DNA of 64,000 nt from Planctomycetaceae bacterium. Its GTDB lineage: Bacteria; Planctomycetota; Planctomycetia; Pirellulales; Pirellulaceae. Each line of letters begins with the position of its first letter. Within the stretch, counting starts at the first letter, position 1. Of this stretch, positions 36,575-45,493 are shown piece after piece. The stretch lies in NCBI GenBank assembly GCA_024642205.1, contig JAHEBQ010000006.1:12283-76282 (forward strand). The letters are read 5' to 3'. A model generated the notes under the pieces. That model did no database searches. It was not told the DNA's origin and saw nothing but the letters and a program-made list of their open reading frames with translations. The position numbers and the translations under genes are program-made.

Positions 36575-37152
36575 GCGATAACCCTGGGTTACTCGAAGCA
36601 TTGGAACCCGTTGCCAAAGTGTTGCAGTCACTCGAAATTCGGTTCTACATTGGCGGTTCGGTCGCCAGTTCCTACCATGGCGCTTCTCGCTCTACCCTCG
36701 ACGTCGATGTCGTGGCTGATTTGACGGAGGACGATGTCGACGCGTTTGTTCGTCAACTGAAGGATGAATATTACCTAAGCAAAACCGCCATCAAGGAAGC
36801 GATCAAGCGAAAATCTTGCTTTAATCTCGTTCATCTGGATTCTTCATTCAAAGTTGATATTTTCATATTAAAGAATCGCAATTTTGACAAGGCTTCGATT
36901 CAACGCGCGAAGATCGGATTAGTTTCGGAAGAAAGCGATTTGTCGGTTCCCATTGCATCCCCGGAAGACACGATTTTGAGCAAACTCGAATGGTATCGTT
37001 TGGGCAACGAAGTGTCCGAACGTCAATGGGATGACGTTTCACGGATGTTGAAGGTGCTTGGTGACAAGGCCGATCTGGATTACCTGAATCAGAACGCCGA
37101 CGAGTTGAAGGTGGCGGACCTGCTGCAGAAACTGCTCGACGTGCCGAGCTGA
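36571..37152 (+). CDS. Nucleotidyltransferase-fold protein (AbiEii/MNT-like)
   Basis: 193 residues. The polymerase-beta superfamily signature is present: FYIGGSVASSYHG with the GS motif, then STLDVDVVADL with the DxD metal pair, and the third acidic position near FKVDIFILKN. The C-terminal part (PIASPEDTILSKLEWYRLG) is typical of the DUF1814/AbiEii-type branch, some of which are type IV toxins transferring NMP to tRNA or other targets. It forms an overlapping two-gene unit with the small upstream protein and lies just before a tRNA gene on the opposite strand. Confidence 0.8.
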   Translation: MSDNPGLLEALEPVAKVLQSLEIRFYIGGSVASSYHGASRSTLDVDVVADLTEDDVDAFVRQLKDEYYLSKTAIKEAIKRKSCFNLVHLDSSFKVDIFILKNRNFDKASIQRAKIGLVSEESDLSVPIASPEDTILSKLEWYRLGNEVSERQWDDVSRMLKVLGDKADLDYLNQNADELKVADLLQKLLDVPS

Positions 37153-37185
37153 ATAGTAGCGGAACCAGGTTGGTTACAACCAAAG

Positions 37186-37259
37186 CACCCCGAGCAGGAT
37201 TCGAACCTGCGACCTATTGATTAGAAGTCAATTGCTCTATCCAGCTGAGCTATCGGGGC
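37186..37259 (-). tRNA. tRNA-Arg (anticodon UCU)
   Basis: The minus strand folds as a complete cloverleaf: acceptor GCCCCGA (37259-37253) with TCGGGGT (37193-37187), a D arm around TAGCTCAGCTGGATAGAGCA, an anticodon stem TTGA/TCAA closing loop CTTCTAA with anticodon TCT, and a T arm GCAGGTTCGAATCCTGC. The first pair is G-U and the discriminator is G; CCA is not encoded. Its 3' end and flank (37183-37196) recur at repeats A and B. Confidence 0.95.
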
Positions 37260-37440
37260 CTGGGTGGTGTTTCAACTCAGACCTAATCATACCAAAACCG
37301 GTCATTCCTTCAGGGGGACGGGGAGAAAAAGAGACGGGATGCGGTCGACCCGGGTTTGCGGCCGGCGTTAGAATAGGCCATTCTGCGGACGGTCCGATGA
37401 CTCAAACCACTGCCAGTTGAACTCAAATCAGGTTGGGAAC

Positions 37441-38376
37441 ATGAAAACTGTATCAACTCATCTCGGAATGCTAACCGTTTTCCTGGCCTTCGCGTTGACG
37501 GGGTTGACCCCCGATTCCCGAGCTCAGGAGAATCAGGAAATCAAAATTTGGCCAAATGGATTGCCCGCGGGTGCCGTCCTCCTGGATGAGAAAAAAGTTG
37601 AAGATTTGAAAGCCAAAGAAAGTCAGGATCCGCGCGGCCATCGGTTTTATGTCGCCTCCCCCTCCCTGACCGTTTATCCGGTGCCGAAAAATAGGGCAAA
37701 CGGGTGTGGTGTCGTGATTTGCCCGGGCGGTGGCTACAACGTTTTGGCCTGGCAACACGAAGGCGTAGCATTGGCTGAGTGGTTCAACTCAATTGGAGTT
37801 GCGGCGTTCATTCTCAAATATCGTGTCCCCAGAAGGATTCCCGACAATATACACTGGGAACCAATGCAAGACGTTCAACGTGCGATTCGACTGGTTCGAC
37901 ACGACGCGCAAAAGTACAACGTCGATCCCAATCGAATCGGCGTGCTGGGCTTCTCGGCCGGGGGCCACCTCACCGTGATGTCAGGTGTTCAGTACAACAC
38001 GAAGTGTTACGAGCCAGTCGATGAAGTAGATTCGGTCAGTGCTCGACCTGATTTTATCTGTCCAATCTATGCCGCATATCTGGCCGATGGCTACAAGGAT
38101 AACGTGGCGGAATTGGGTTCGTTGATTACCGTGACCGGAAAAACACCACCGACTTTCATGGCCGTGACCTGGGATGACGCTTTTCGCGGTGCCCAATCCG
38201 CTTTACTGTTTGCCAGGCTCCGCGAGAACAACGTCCCGGCCGAACTGCATGCCTATTCCAAGGGCGGCCACGGATACGGGATCCGTGAATCTGACAATCC
38301 CGTTTCCGGGTGGCATCACAACCTGGAAGCCTGGCTGAAAACGTCAGGTTTTCTGACGTCAACAAATAAACAGTAG
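37441..38376 (+). CDS. Secreted alpha/beta-hydrolase (acetyl-xylan esterase-like)
   Basis: 311 residues; ATG 37441 gives a signal peptide (LGMLTVFLAFALTGLT). Alpha/beta-hydrolase motifs are VVICPGGGYNVLAWQHEG (oxyanion hole), GVLGFSAGGHLTV (nucleophile Ser), TWDDAF (acid) and KGGHGYGI (His). This matches the BD-FAE/Axe-type esterases that remove acetyl or feruloyl groups from plant and algal polysaccharides, fitting the neighbouring sulfatase. The gene lies about 110 bp before the sulfatase on the same strand. Confidence 0.87.
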   Translation: MKTVSTHLGMLTVFLAFALTGLTPDSRAQENQEIKIWPNGLPAGAVLLDEKKVEDLKAKESQDPRGHRFYVASPSLTVYPVPKNRANGCGVVICPGGGYNVLAWQHEGVALAEWFNSIGVAAFILKYRVPRRIPDNIHWEPMQDVQRAIRLVRHDAQKYNVDPNRIGVLGFSAGGHLTVMSGVQYNTKCYEPVDEVDSVSARPDFICPIYAAYLADGYKDNVAELGSLITVTGKTPPTFMAVTWDDAFRGAQSALLFARLRENNVPAELHAYSKGGHGYGIRESDNPVSGWHHNLEAWLKTSGFLTSTNKQ

Positions 38377-38487
38377 TATTGGTCTGCGATTGGCCAGGCA
38401 GAAAGACATCGTACTTTGGCATTACTCTGGCGGCTGTCCCTCCGTGGTGATCCAACCCGCTATCAAGTTCACGAGGAACCTTCCATT

Positions 38488-40278
38488 ATGAAATTGTCCT
38501 GGCTGCCAGCTTTTCTCCTGGTCCTCGCGCTTGATGCAATGGGCGGATTGACGAGATTCGTCGAAGCGGACGAGCGCCCCAATGTGGTGGTGTTTCTGTC
38601 GGACGATCAAGGCTATGGCGACTTCAGCTGCAACGGTAACCAGGACCTGTTGACGCCTAATATCGATGGTCTGGCAAGGGACGGGGCGTTGGTTGAAAAC
38701 TTTTATGTTTGTCCGGTCTGTTCGCCAACGCGCGCTGAGTTTTTGACCGGTCGGTATCATCCACGCGGCGGTGTGTTTTCGACATCGGCCGGTGGTGAAC
38801 GATTGGATCTGGATGAAACGACGATCGCACAGGCTTTCCAGTCCGCAGGCTACGCAACCGCCGCCTTTGGCAAATGGCACAATGGAATGCAGGCGCCTTA
38901 CCATCCGAATTCGCGCGGGTTTGACGAGTTTTACGGCTTCTGCAGCGGGCATTGGGGGCATTACTTTGCTCCCATGCTCGAGCGCAATGGAACGCTGGTT
39001 CGCGGAAACGGATTTGTCATTGACGATTTTACCGATCACGCAATCAAATTCATTGAAGACCACCGCGACGAGCCCTTTTTCGTTTACTTGCCTTACAACA
39101 CCCCACATTCGCCGATGCAGGTTCCGGACAAGTATTGGAACAAGTTTGCTGACAAGGAATTAACCCAGTTGCCGTCTGGTTCGAAAGGAAACAAGAACAA
39201 CGACAAGGACCTGAACCATACCCGGGCAGCGCTGGCAATGTGCGAAAATATCGACCACAACGTGGGTCGGGTGCTGGCGAAACTGGATGACTTGAATCTG
39301 GCCGAGAATACAATCGTCGTTTACTTTTGCGACAACGGACCCAATGGACCGCGATACAATGCCGGGCTCAAGGGCCGCAAAGGTTCAACCGATGAAGGAG
39401 GAGTTCGTTCGCCCCTCTTCGTGCGCTGGTCAAGCCACATCGAAGCGGGGACCAAGGTCAACCTGGTCACCGGTGCGATTGACCTGTTTCCCACGCTCAC
39501 GGACTTGTGTGGGATCGAGACTGAGGAAAAAGTTGACCATCCGTTCGATGGACTGTCCTTCTCGCTCGAATTACAGGGAGCCAAAGTCAAACGGGTGCCG
39601 CGAAACCTCTTTTCACACTGGAACGGCAAAATCAGCGTCCGAACGCAGCAGCATCGGCTGGATCATAACCAGGTTTTGTATGATATGACCACTGACCCTG
39701 GGCAACAAACGTCCGTAGAGAACCTGCCTGAAATCAAACAGGAACTGATTGCCGCAGTCGAGCAGTGGAGGCGGGAAGTACTCTCGGAACTCGATCGTTC
39801 ACCACGACCATTTCCCGTTGGCCATCCCAGTCTCAAAACGACTCAACTGCCCGCCCGAGATGCCCAGGCAACCGGCAAGATCAAGCGTTCCAACCGGTTT
39901 CCAAACTGTTCCTATTACCTGAATTGGGTGGACATCAACGATACGATCTCCTGGCCGGTCGATGTTGTGGAGCCGGGAAAATACAAGGTCGATCTCTACT
40001 ATTGCTGTGCCGAACAGAATCTTGGTACCACAATCGAATTGGCGCTCGGCGATAAATCTGTTTCCAGGAGAATTACCGTTGCCAACGACTCACCGTTAAT
40101 CGGTGCTGAAGAAGACCGATCAGTTCGATCTGAATCACTTGTCAAGGATTTCAAACCAGTCGAGATGGGAGTGATTGAGCTTGTCCAGGGTCCCGGTCAA
40201 CTGGAACTTCGCACAACCGAAATTCCGGGAAAGGAATCGATTGAGTTTCGACTGTTGTTACTGACCCGGATCGAATGA
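38488..40278 (+). CDS. Secreted formylglycine-dependent sulfatase
   Basis: 596 residues from ATG 38488 (GAGGAA 11 bases upstream, signal peptide LSWLPAFLLVLALDAMGG). Sulfatase motifs: VVVFLSDDQGYGDFSCNGN (metal site), CSPTR with C78 as the formylglycine position, FGKWHNGMQAPY, and YFCDNGPNG (metal Asp/Asn). The C-terminal about 130 residues (from RFPNCSYYLNWVDIND) form a carbohydrate-binding-like beta-sandwich. Likely acts on sulfated polysaccharide outside the cytoplasm. The next gene, a folate cyclo-ligase, starts 9 bp after the stop and is probably co-transcribed. Confidence 0.93.
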   Translation: MKLSWLPAFLLVLALDAMGGLTRFVEADERPNVVVFLSDDQGYGDFSCNGNQDLLTPNIDGLARDGALVENFYVCPVCSPTRAEFLTGRYHPRGGVFSTSAGGERLDLDETTIAQAFQSAGYATAAFGKWHNGMQAPYHPNSRGFDEFYGFCSGHWGHYFAPMLERNGTLVRGNGFVIDDFTDHAIKFIEDHRDEPFFVYLPYNTPHSPMQVPDKYWNKFADKELTQLPSGSKGNKNNDKDLNHTRAALAMCENIDHNVGRVLAKLDDLNLAENTIVVYFCDNGPNGPRYNAGLKGRKGSTDEGGVRSPLFVRWSSHIEAGTKVNLVTGAIDLFPTLTDLCGIETEEKVDHPFDGLSFSLELQGAKVKRVPRNLFSHWNGKISVRTQQHRLDHNQVLYDMTTDPGQQTSVENLPEIKQELIAAVEQWRREVLSELDRSPRPFPVGHPSLKTTQLPARDAQATGKIKRSNRFPNCSYYLNWVDINDTISWPVDVVEPGKYKVDLYYCCAEQNLGTTIELALGDKSVSRRITVANDSPLIGAEEDRSVRSESLVKDFKPVEMGVIELVQGPGQLELRTTEIPGKESIEFRLLLLTRIE

Positions 40279-40287
40279 GTTTTTGAA

Positions 40288-40875
40288 ATGCGGAATGCGA
40301 GGAATCAGGGCGAGATTCGAAACCGTGTTCGGGCGGCTCGACGCGAGGTTTCAGAGCACCTGCGTCGTCGCTGGAGCAACGAGATCTCCCGGCGAATCGC
40401 CACGACAGACTGGTTTCTGGCGTCGAAAAAAGTCGCAGGTTTTCTTGCGTTCGATGGTGAAGCGGATCCGGTTGACTTGATGACCGAGGCGTTTGATGCA
40501 GGCAAACACGTATACGTTCCAATGATCGTGGGCAAAACACTGCCGCTCAGATTCGCGCCGTGGTCGCCGACGGTCGGCATGAAACCCAACCGTTTCGGGA
40601 TCCTGGAGCCCGAGGTTGCGGACTCTCAATTGATCGAAGCACGTGAGCTGGACTTTGTGATCACTCCACTGGTTGCTTTCGACAAGTCATGCCATCGAAT
40701 CGGAGTCGGAGGTGGTTTCTACGATCGAAGCTTTGCGTTTCTGCGAGAAGGCATATCGGGAGCACGGCTTGTCGGATTTGCCTTCGAGCTGCAACAAGTT
40801 GACGAGATCAAGAGAAATCACTGGGATGTTCCGCTGGCGGCTGTTGCCACCGAGGTTTGCCTCTACCAGCCGTAA
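40288..40875 (+). CDS. 5-formyltetrahydrofolate cyclo-ligase
   Basis: 195 residues. It has the family pattern of MTHFS: basic N-terminal helix (RNRVRAARREVSEHL), the middle FGILEPEV motif and the ATP-binding GVGGGFYDRSFAF loop, ending with a TEVC segment typical of the family. It converts 5-formyl-THF to 5,10-methenyl-THF using ATP, in the cytoplasm. It starts 9 bp after the sulfatase stop without functional link. Confidence 0.9.
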   Translation: MRNARNQGEIRNRVRAARREVSEHLRRRWSNEISRRIATTDWFLASKKVAGFLAFDGEADPVDLMTEAFDAGKHVYVPMIVGKTLPLRFAPWSPTVGMKPNRFGILEPEVADSQLIEARELDFVITPLVAFDKSCHRIGVGGGFYDRSFAFLREGISGARLVGFAFELQQVDEIKRNHWDVPLAAVATEVCLYQP

Positions 40876-41029
40876 CAGATGATTGAAATGCTGAATGTTT
40901 CTTGCGGGCATTCTATAAACCCGTTTGTCAATGAACTCGCTCGCCTCGGGCCAGAAATGCCAGTCACGAATCCAGTTCCTTGATGCTGGCCCGGGACCAT
41001 TGGCTACGGCTCAGATTTCGAAATACCCT

Positions 41030-41434
41030 CTATTCGAAGGACTGAATCCATTGGCCCAGTTTTCCCCCAATCGAAGAAGTCGTTTTTTGAAGCTCGAAGA
41101 CCAGTTTTCTTTCCGACTCGTTGTCAATGGAAAACTCATTCAGCATATCCGCCAGCCAGTCGCCTTCGGCTGGATCTATTTCGCCTGGGGAATTCATGTC
41201 CAATACGACCAGGCGAGAGATCGATGTGACAAAAAACTGCGCCCACTCTGGGCAGACATCTTCGCATTCGTCCAGGGCTTTGTTGACGCGGAAAAGAAAC
41301 TTGGCCTCGTCCTTGTCAATCACCCAGTCTTCTCTGACGAAGCGCTCAAGTTCCCTGACCTGGTCGACGCTGATCTTGGACTCCTGAACAACCCTCTGAA
41401 GCACGTCTCGTACAGGATGATTTTCCCAACCCAT
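41030..41434 (-). CDS. Hypothetical acidic helical protein (TerB-like)
   Basis: 134 residues; ATG 41434 has AAGGA eight bases upstream. Strongly acidic and predicted all-helical, with ISVDQVRELERFVREDWVID and EAKFLFRVNKALDE repeated-helix character that recalls the tellurite-resistance TerB fold (EF-hand-like acidic helices). No catalytic motif. Function unknown; it is convergent with the cyclo-ligase gene. Confidence 0.65.
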   Translation of the reverse strand: MGWENHPVRDVLQRVVQESKISVDQVRELERFVREDWVIDKDEAKFLFRVNKALDECEDVCPEWAQFFVTSISRLVVLDMNSPGEIDPAEGDWLADMLNEFSIDNESERKLVFELQKTTSSIGGKLGQWIQSFE

Positions 41435-41731
41435 CTCTGGTTCCTTCTCGTTTGAAATTCTGTTTTCCGGATTTATAAAAGCTATCCTAGCAAATCATTG
41501 ATTGTTCGCGGGGCGTCCGAGAATTATTTTACAATCCCGGCCGACTCAAGTATGTTGAACGATCGCATAACCGGAAAACCTGCCTTGGGAAGGAACCATC
41601 AACGTCAATACGAACTCCGGGAGTCACGGAATTCGTTGCCAAATCGTGGGTCATGGTACAACCGCGGGCAGAATGACTTGGCAGGAACCAGCTGATCACG
41701 CAATTAACTTCATTGGCAGAGTGAATTCGAT

Positions 41732-42214
41732 ATGGTCAAATCCGAACCGAAAAAACGGCAACTCAAATTCAATACACTCGACGAGATGATGGCGGATGTC
41801 CGTTCACTCAATGAGCACGGGTATCTCAGTCACGGCAACTGGACGCTGGGACAAGCCTGCGGACATCTTGCCAATTGGATGCGGTATCCTCTGGATGGCT
41901 ACCCGGTTGCTCCGTTACCGATCCGGATGATTTTTTGGGTCATGAAGAAAACGGTTGTTCCAGGGATGAAGCGGAAGATTCTGGCCGAGGGGTTCAAGGG
42001 AGGTATGATGACAGCTCCCGAATCCGTTCCCGCGCAGGATGAGTTAACGGATCAACAAGGAGTCGATCAACTGCAAAACGTCGTCGACCGGTTGAATGCC
42101 TTTCAAGGCGAGCTGATTCCTTCGCCGTTGTTTGGCGAAGTGGCAAAACCAATGCAAATTCAGATAAGCCTGCTGCATGCGGAACATCATCTGGGTTATC
42201 TCGAACCCAGGTGA
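41732..42214 (+). CDS. DUF1569 (DinB-like) protein
   Basis: 160 residues. Matches the DUF1569 pattern: LGQACGHLANWMRYPLDG in the first half and LLHAEHHLGYL near the end, giving the His residues that bind metal in the DinB/YfiT fold. A cytoplasmic four-helix metal protein of unknown reaction, frequent in planctomycetes. It stands alone. Confidence 0.78.
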   Translation: MVKSEPKKRQLKFNTLDEMMADVRSLNEHGYLSHGNWTLGQACGHLANWMRYPLDGYPVAPLPIRMIFWVMKKTVVPGMKRKILAEGFKGGMMTAPESVPAQDELTDQQGVDQLQNVVDRLNAFQGELIPSPLFGEVAKPMQIQISLLHAEHHLGYLEPR

Positions 42215-42259
42215 ACGCTGGCCATCTTGGCGGCTTCGATTCCGCGAACAAATATTGCT

Positions 42260-43129
42260 TCAATTTTTCGCACGTTTCATACGATAACCCATTGAATAAA
42301 AGGCGAACAGGACAACGGTCAGTGCCATTGTCAACGAAATGGTAAATCCATAAATGTTGATCAATATGCTGTGATTGAAACCTCCTGTTGTCACGGCGTT
42401 GATGGTCTCTCGAACGCCTATCGGTCCGGCAATGACCACTATGGCTGTTAAAATGCTGACCGGGACGCGACTGACATTTGAAAATACTAACGCCACGCAG
42501 AGCAAGGTGATCATCGAAACGAGCAGTTCAAACGCCATCAGAAATCCGGTGACTTCGACCCAGCGTACACCGCGATCAAGCTCCCCGGTCCCGAATACGT
42601 AGTTGGAAACGGCCGCGATCACCGCCGCAATTGCGGTCGCCATCATCAGGTGTTTGATTCCAAACTGAGATCCTTGTTCGGTTTCCTGGTGGGTTATCAG
42701 CGGTGAGATGAAGTTTCCGGTCGTGACCCGAAAAATCCACAACGGTACCTGGATCAGGACATTAAGCACCAAAGAACTGGCGACAAATACAATCGGAATT
42801 TCCAACGGCATGCTGTTTTCCATCACAAAAAGAGTGCCGGTGTAAAGGAAAACGAGGCAAGCAAGAATCCCCATTGTCAGCGGGATTCTCAAGACAAACT
42901 TCTGAGCACCCAACGCACACCAGACCGCCAGCGAACAAGGCTGAGCGACCATCAAACCGAGTGCCAGGCACAATGCAAATGCAGCGATCGGCCCTCCAGA
43001 CGTGTTCCAAAAAAATAGCGTTCCGCCAACATTGCCGATCGCAGATGCCAATACCAGCGCAATGATAGCGCCCTTCGCCGGACGACGGCGAGCCATCCTG
43101 GTAAGTCGAGAATTCGCAGTCGGTTCCAT
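42260..43129 (-). CDS. Polytopic membrane protein of unknown function
   Basis: 289 residues with about seven hydrophobic segments (for example AIIALVLASAIGNVGGTLFFW, ILACLVFLYTGTLF). A cytoplasmic stretch reads GIKHLMMATAIAAVIAAV, similar to the short 'xxHLMxxT' membrane motif found in many planctomycete proteins. It starts 3 bp after the pdxA stop, so it is probably the second gene of a pdxA operon. No function can be assigned. Confidence 0.75.
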   Translation of the reverse strand: MEPTANSRLTRMARRRPAKGAIIALVLASAIGNVGGTLFFWNTSGGPIAAFALCLALGLMVAQPCSLAVWCALGAQKFVLRIPLTMGILACLVFLYTGTLFVMENSMPLEIPIVFVASSLVLNVLIQVPLWIFRVTTGNFISPLITHQETEQGSQFGIKHLMMATAIAAVIAAVSNYVFGTGELDRGVRWVEVTGFLMAFELLVSMITLLCVALVFSNVSRVPVSILTAIVVIAGPIGVRETINAVTTGGFNHSILINIYGFTISLTMALTVVLFAFYSMGYRMKRAKN

Positions 43130-43132
43130 GAG

Positions 43133-44179
43133 CTATTTTTTTGAGGCCAGTTTCGCAGCCAGGATCACGGCAGATATCAAACTTGAAACATCCGCTTTGC
43201 CTTGCCAGGCGATATCGAGCGCCGTGCCATGATCGACGCTTGTTCGAATCAAAGGCAGTCCAAGCGTAATATTCACTCCGGTGTCAAAGTTAAGTGCCTT
43301 GAACGGGATCAAGCCCTGATCGTGGTACATGCAAATATAGCCGTTGGTTTCTTCGCGTCGCCACGGTAGAAAGGCGGTGTCGGGCGGGATTGGCCCAGCG
43401 ACGTCAATCCCCTTCGATCGGGCGTGTTCGACGGCTGGCAAGATGATTCGCTCTTCTTCCCGGTTGCCAAACAATCCGCCTTCGCCAGCATGGGGGTTAA
43501 TCCCCAACGTTAACAGTCTCGGTTGGCGATCGCAAATCCGAGTCAGCGCCTCATGAGTCAGCTCAATCACCTCGACGATTCGATCCGTCGTCAGCAGGTC
43601 AGGCACCTCGCGATAACCAACGTGGGTTGTCACCAGGCTGCAACTGAATGTGGGCGCCGTCATCATCATGCAAAATCGCTCCGATCGTGCCCGATCGGCA
43701 AACAGTTCGGTGTGCCCGGGGTACTTGATGCCGGCCATTTGCCAGGCTTCTTTATTGATCGGTCCGGTTGTCACCGCGTCGACTTTGCCGGCCAGCGCTG
43801 ACGCGATCGCGGCCTCAATCAACTCATACGATGCCTCCCCGGTATGCCGGTTGACTTCGCCGGGTTTCAGTTCGTCGGCTTTGATCAGGGAAAAATCCAC
43901 AACCAGTGGCTGAGTCACATCAGATTGATGCGCAAACTTGCTCGATCCGATGGTGTTTCGAGGCGGAGGAAGCTGGCAACGATCGGCGACGGTCGCAAGC
44001 GAAAACAGGTCTCCGAACACAATCGGGTGGCAATATTGGCGTACCGATTCGTCGGCCAGTAAACGGAGGCAAAGTTCCGGTCCAATGCCGGCCGGGTCGC
44101 CCATCGTGATTGCGATTCGCGGAAGGTTCAAGATTTTAGATTCCAGGTTGCCGGGTCGGTTGAATCGAAAATTATACAC
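43133..44179 (-). CDS. pdxA: 4-hydroxythreonine-4-phosphate dehydrogenase (PdxA family)
   Basis: Up to 348 residues from a GTG at 44179; a TTG at 44131 with GGAA upstream gives a start closer to the conserved PRIAITMGDPAGIGPE and is a real alternative. PdxA motifs: TGPINKEAW, YPGHTELFADRA, TLGINPHAGEGG and MYHDQGLIPFK, containing the metal-binding histidines. Known role: NAD-dependent oxidation of 4-phosphohydroxy-threonine in vitamin B6 synthesis; PdxA2 relatives act in four-carbon sugar-acid catabolism, which cannot be excluded. It is divergent from a sugar ABC transporter. Confidence 0.9.
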   Translation of the reverse strand: MYNFRFNRPGNLESKILNLPRIAITMGDPAGIGPELCLRLLADESVRQYCHPIVFGDLFSLATVADRCQLPPPRNTIGSSKFAHQSDVTQPLVVDFSLIKADELKPGEVNRHTGEASYELIEAAIASALAGKVDAVTTGPINKEAWQMAGIKYPGHTELFADRARSERFCMMMTAPTFSCSLVTTHVGYREVPDLLTTDRIVEVIELTHEALTRICDRQPRLLTLGINPHAGEGGLFGNREEERIILPAVEHARSKGIDVAGPIPPDTAFLPWRREETNGYICMYHDQGLIPFKALNFDTGVNITLGLPLIRTSVDHGTALDIAWQGKADVSSLISAVILAAKLASKK

Positions 44180-44302
44180 TGTATTCGCCGTTTTTCCTCA
44201 ATTGCTTTCGAGCAGCTGAATTCAGTGGTAACATCTGTCAATTGCGAGCGTGCCGCTGGCTACGCGTAGATTACTCAACCGAATACAAGTCAAGACAGTC
44301 AC

Positions 44303-45292
44303 ATGTTTCAAAACTTCTGCCGGATCGTCTTTTTACTGACATGTTTGATATCCGTCGGCTGCAGTTCAGGCGAGCAGACCGTCCAACCATACACAGGAAA
44401 ACCGTTGAAACTGGCGGTCATACCCAAGGGGACGAGTCATGAGTTTTGGAAATCGGTCCACTTTGGTGCCGAGAAAGCCGCGCGGGAATTGGGCAACGTG
44501 GAAATCGTTTGGCGCGGCCCTGTTGTGGAAAGCGATACCGGCAGCCAAATCGACGTTGTCAAAAACATGATCACGCTGGGGGTCGACGGGATTGTCTTGG
44601 CTCCCAATCAAAAAGGCGGACTCGTTGATGCGGTTGAAGAGTCCATTGACGAAGGGATTCCTGTCGTGATTTTCGACAGCGGTTTGGACGAAGGACCCGC
44701 GATCGCCAGCTACGTGGCGACCGACAATTACAAGGGCGGAAATCTGGCAGCCCAGGAAATGGCCCGGGCGATCGACAAAAAGGGAAATGTCATACTGCTC
44801 CGTTACCTAGCGGGAAGCGAAAGCACCGAACAGAGAGAAAACGGTTTTCTGGACGGTCTCAAGGAGTATTCGAAAATCAAAGTCGTCTCGTCGGATCAAA
44901 GGGGGGGAGACAACGCGACGACTTCCAAGGAAAAAGTTGATCAATTGCTGCAGTTGTTTGGCGAGGATCTGGCCGGAATTTTTGCCGTTTGTGAGCCCAA
45001 TGCCAACGGAACACTGGAAGCGCTTCGCAACGCAGGGTTGAACGGTAAGGTAAAATTCATTGCCTTCGACCCGAGTGATGCCCTGATCGAAGCTCTCAAG
45101 GATGGTTCGTGTTCAGGCATTGTCTTGCAGGATCCCGTCGAGATGGGTTACCGGGGTGTTTTGACACTGGTCGATCACATCAATGGCAAAACAGCCGAAC
45201 CGTTTATCTCAACCGGTGAATACGTTGCGACTCCGGACAATATGGATGACGCCAGAATTCAGGAGTTACTCAAGCCGTCGATTGTTGAGTAG
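44303..45292 (+). CDS. Sugar ABC transporter substrate-binding lipoprotein (ribose-type)
   Basis: 329 residues with a lipobox (LISVGC). Periplasmic-binding-protein I fold: KLAVIPKGTSHEFWKSVHFG, then GVDGIVLAPNQKGG, then GIPVVIFDSGLD and FAVCEPNANGTLEAL. Lipid anchoring replaces a free periplasmic protein. First gene of a three-gene importer; the sugar is unknown. Confidence 0.92.
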   Translation: MFQNFCRIVFLLTCLISVGCSSGEQTVQPYTGKPLKLAVIPKGTSHEFWKSVHFGAEKAARELGNVEIVWRGPVVESDTGSQIDVVKNMITLGVDGIVLAPNQKGGLVDAVEESIDEGIPVVIFDSGLDEGPAIASYVATDNYKGGNLAAQEMARAIDKKGNVILLRYLAGSESTEQRENGFLDGLKEYSKIKVVSSDQRGGDNATTSKEKVDQLLQLFGEDLAGIFAVCEPNANGTLEALRNAGLNGKVKFIAFDPSDALIEALKDGSCSGIVLQDPVEMGYRGVLTLVDHINGKTAEPFISTGEYVATPDNMDDARIQELLKPSIVE

Positions 45293-45493
45293 GCCAAACC
45301 GAAGAAAATTCAATGGTAACTGGAATGGTTTCCCAAGCTAACGAAGCCGATCGCGACTTGCGGCAGGCGATTGCGTCAGCCGGAACTGCCAGCGAGAATC
45401 GCCCTGATGAGTCATGGAAGCGGGGTTTACGACTTTCGTCACCTGAAAAATACTACTCGTAGTCAATCCGTCCCCTTCCCCCCTCCAACCGCC

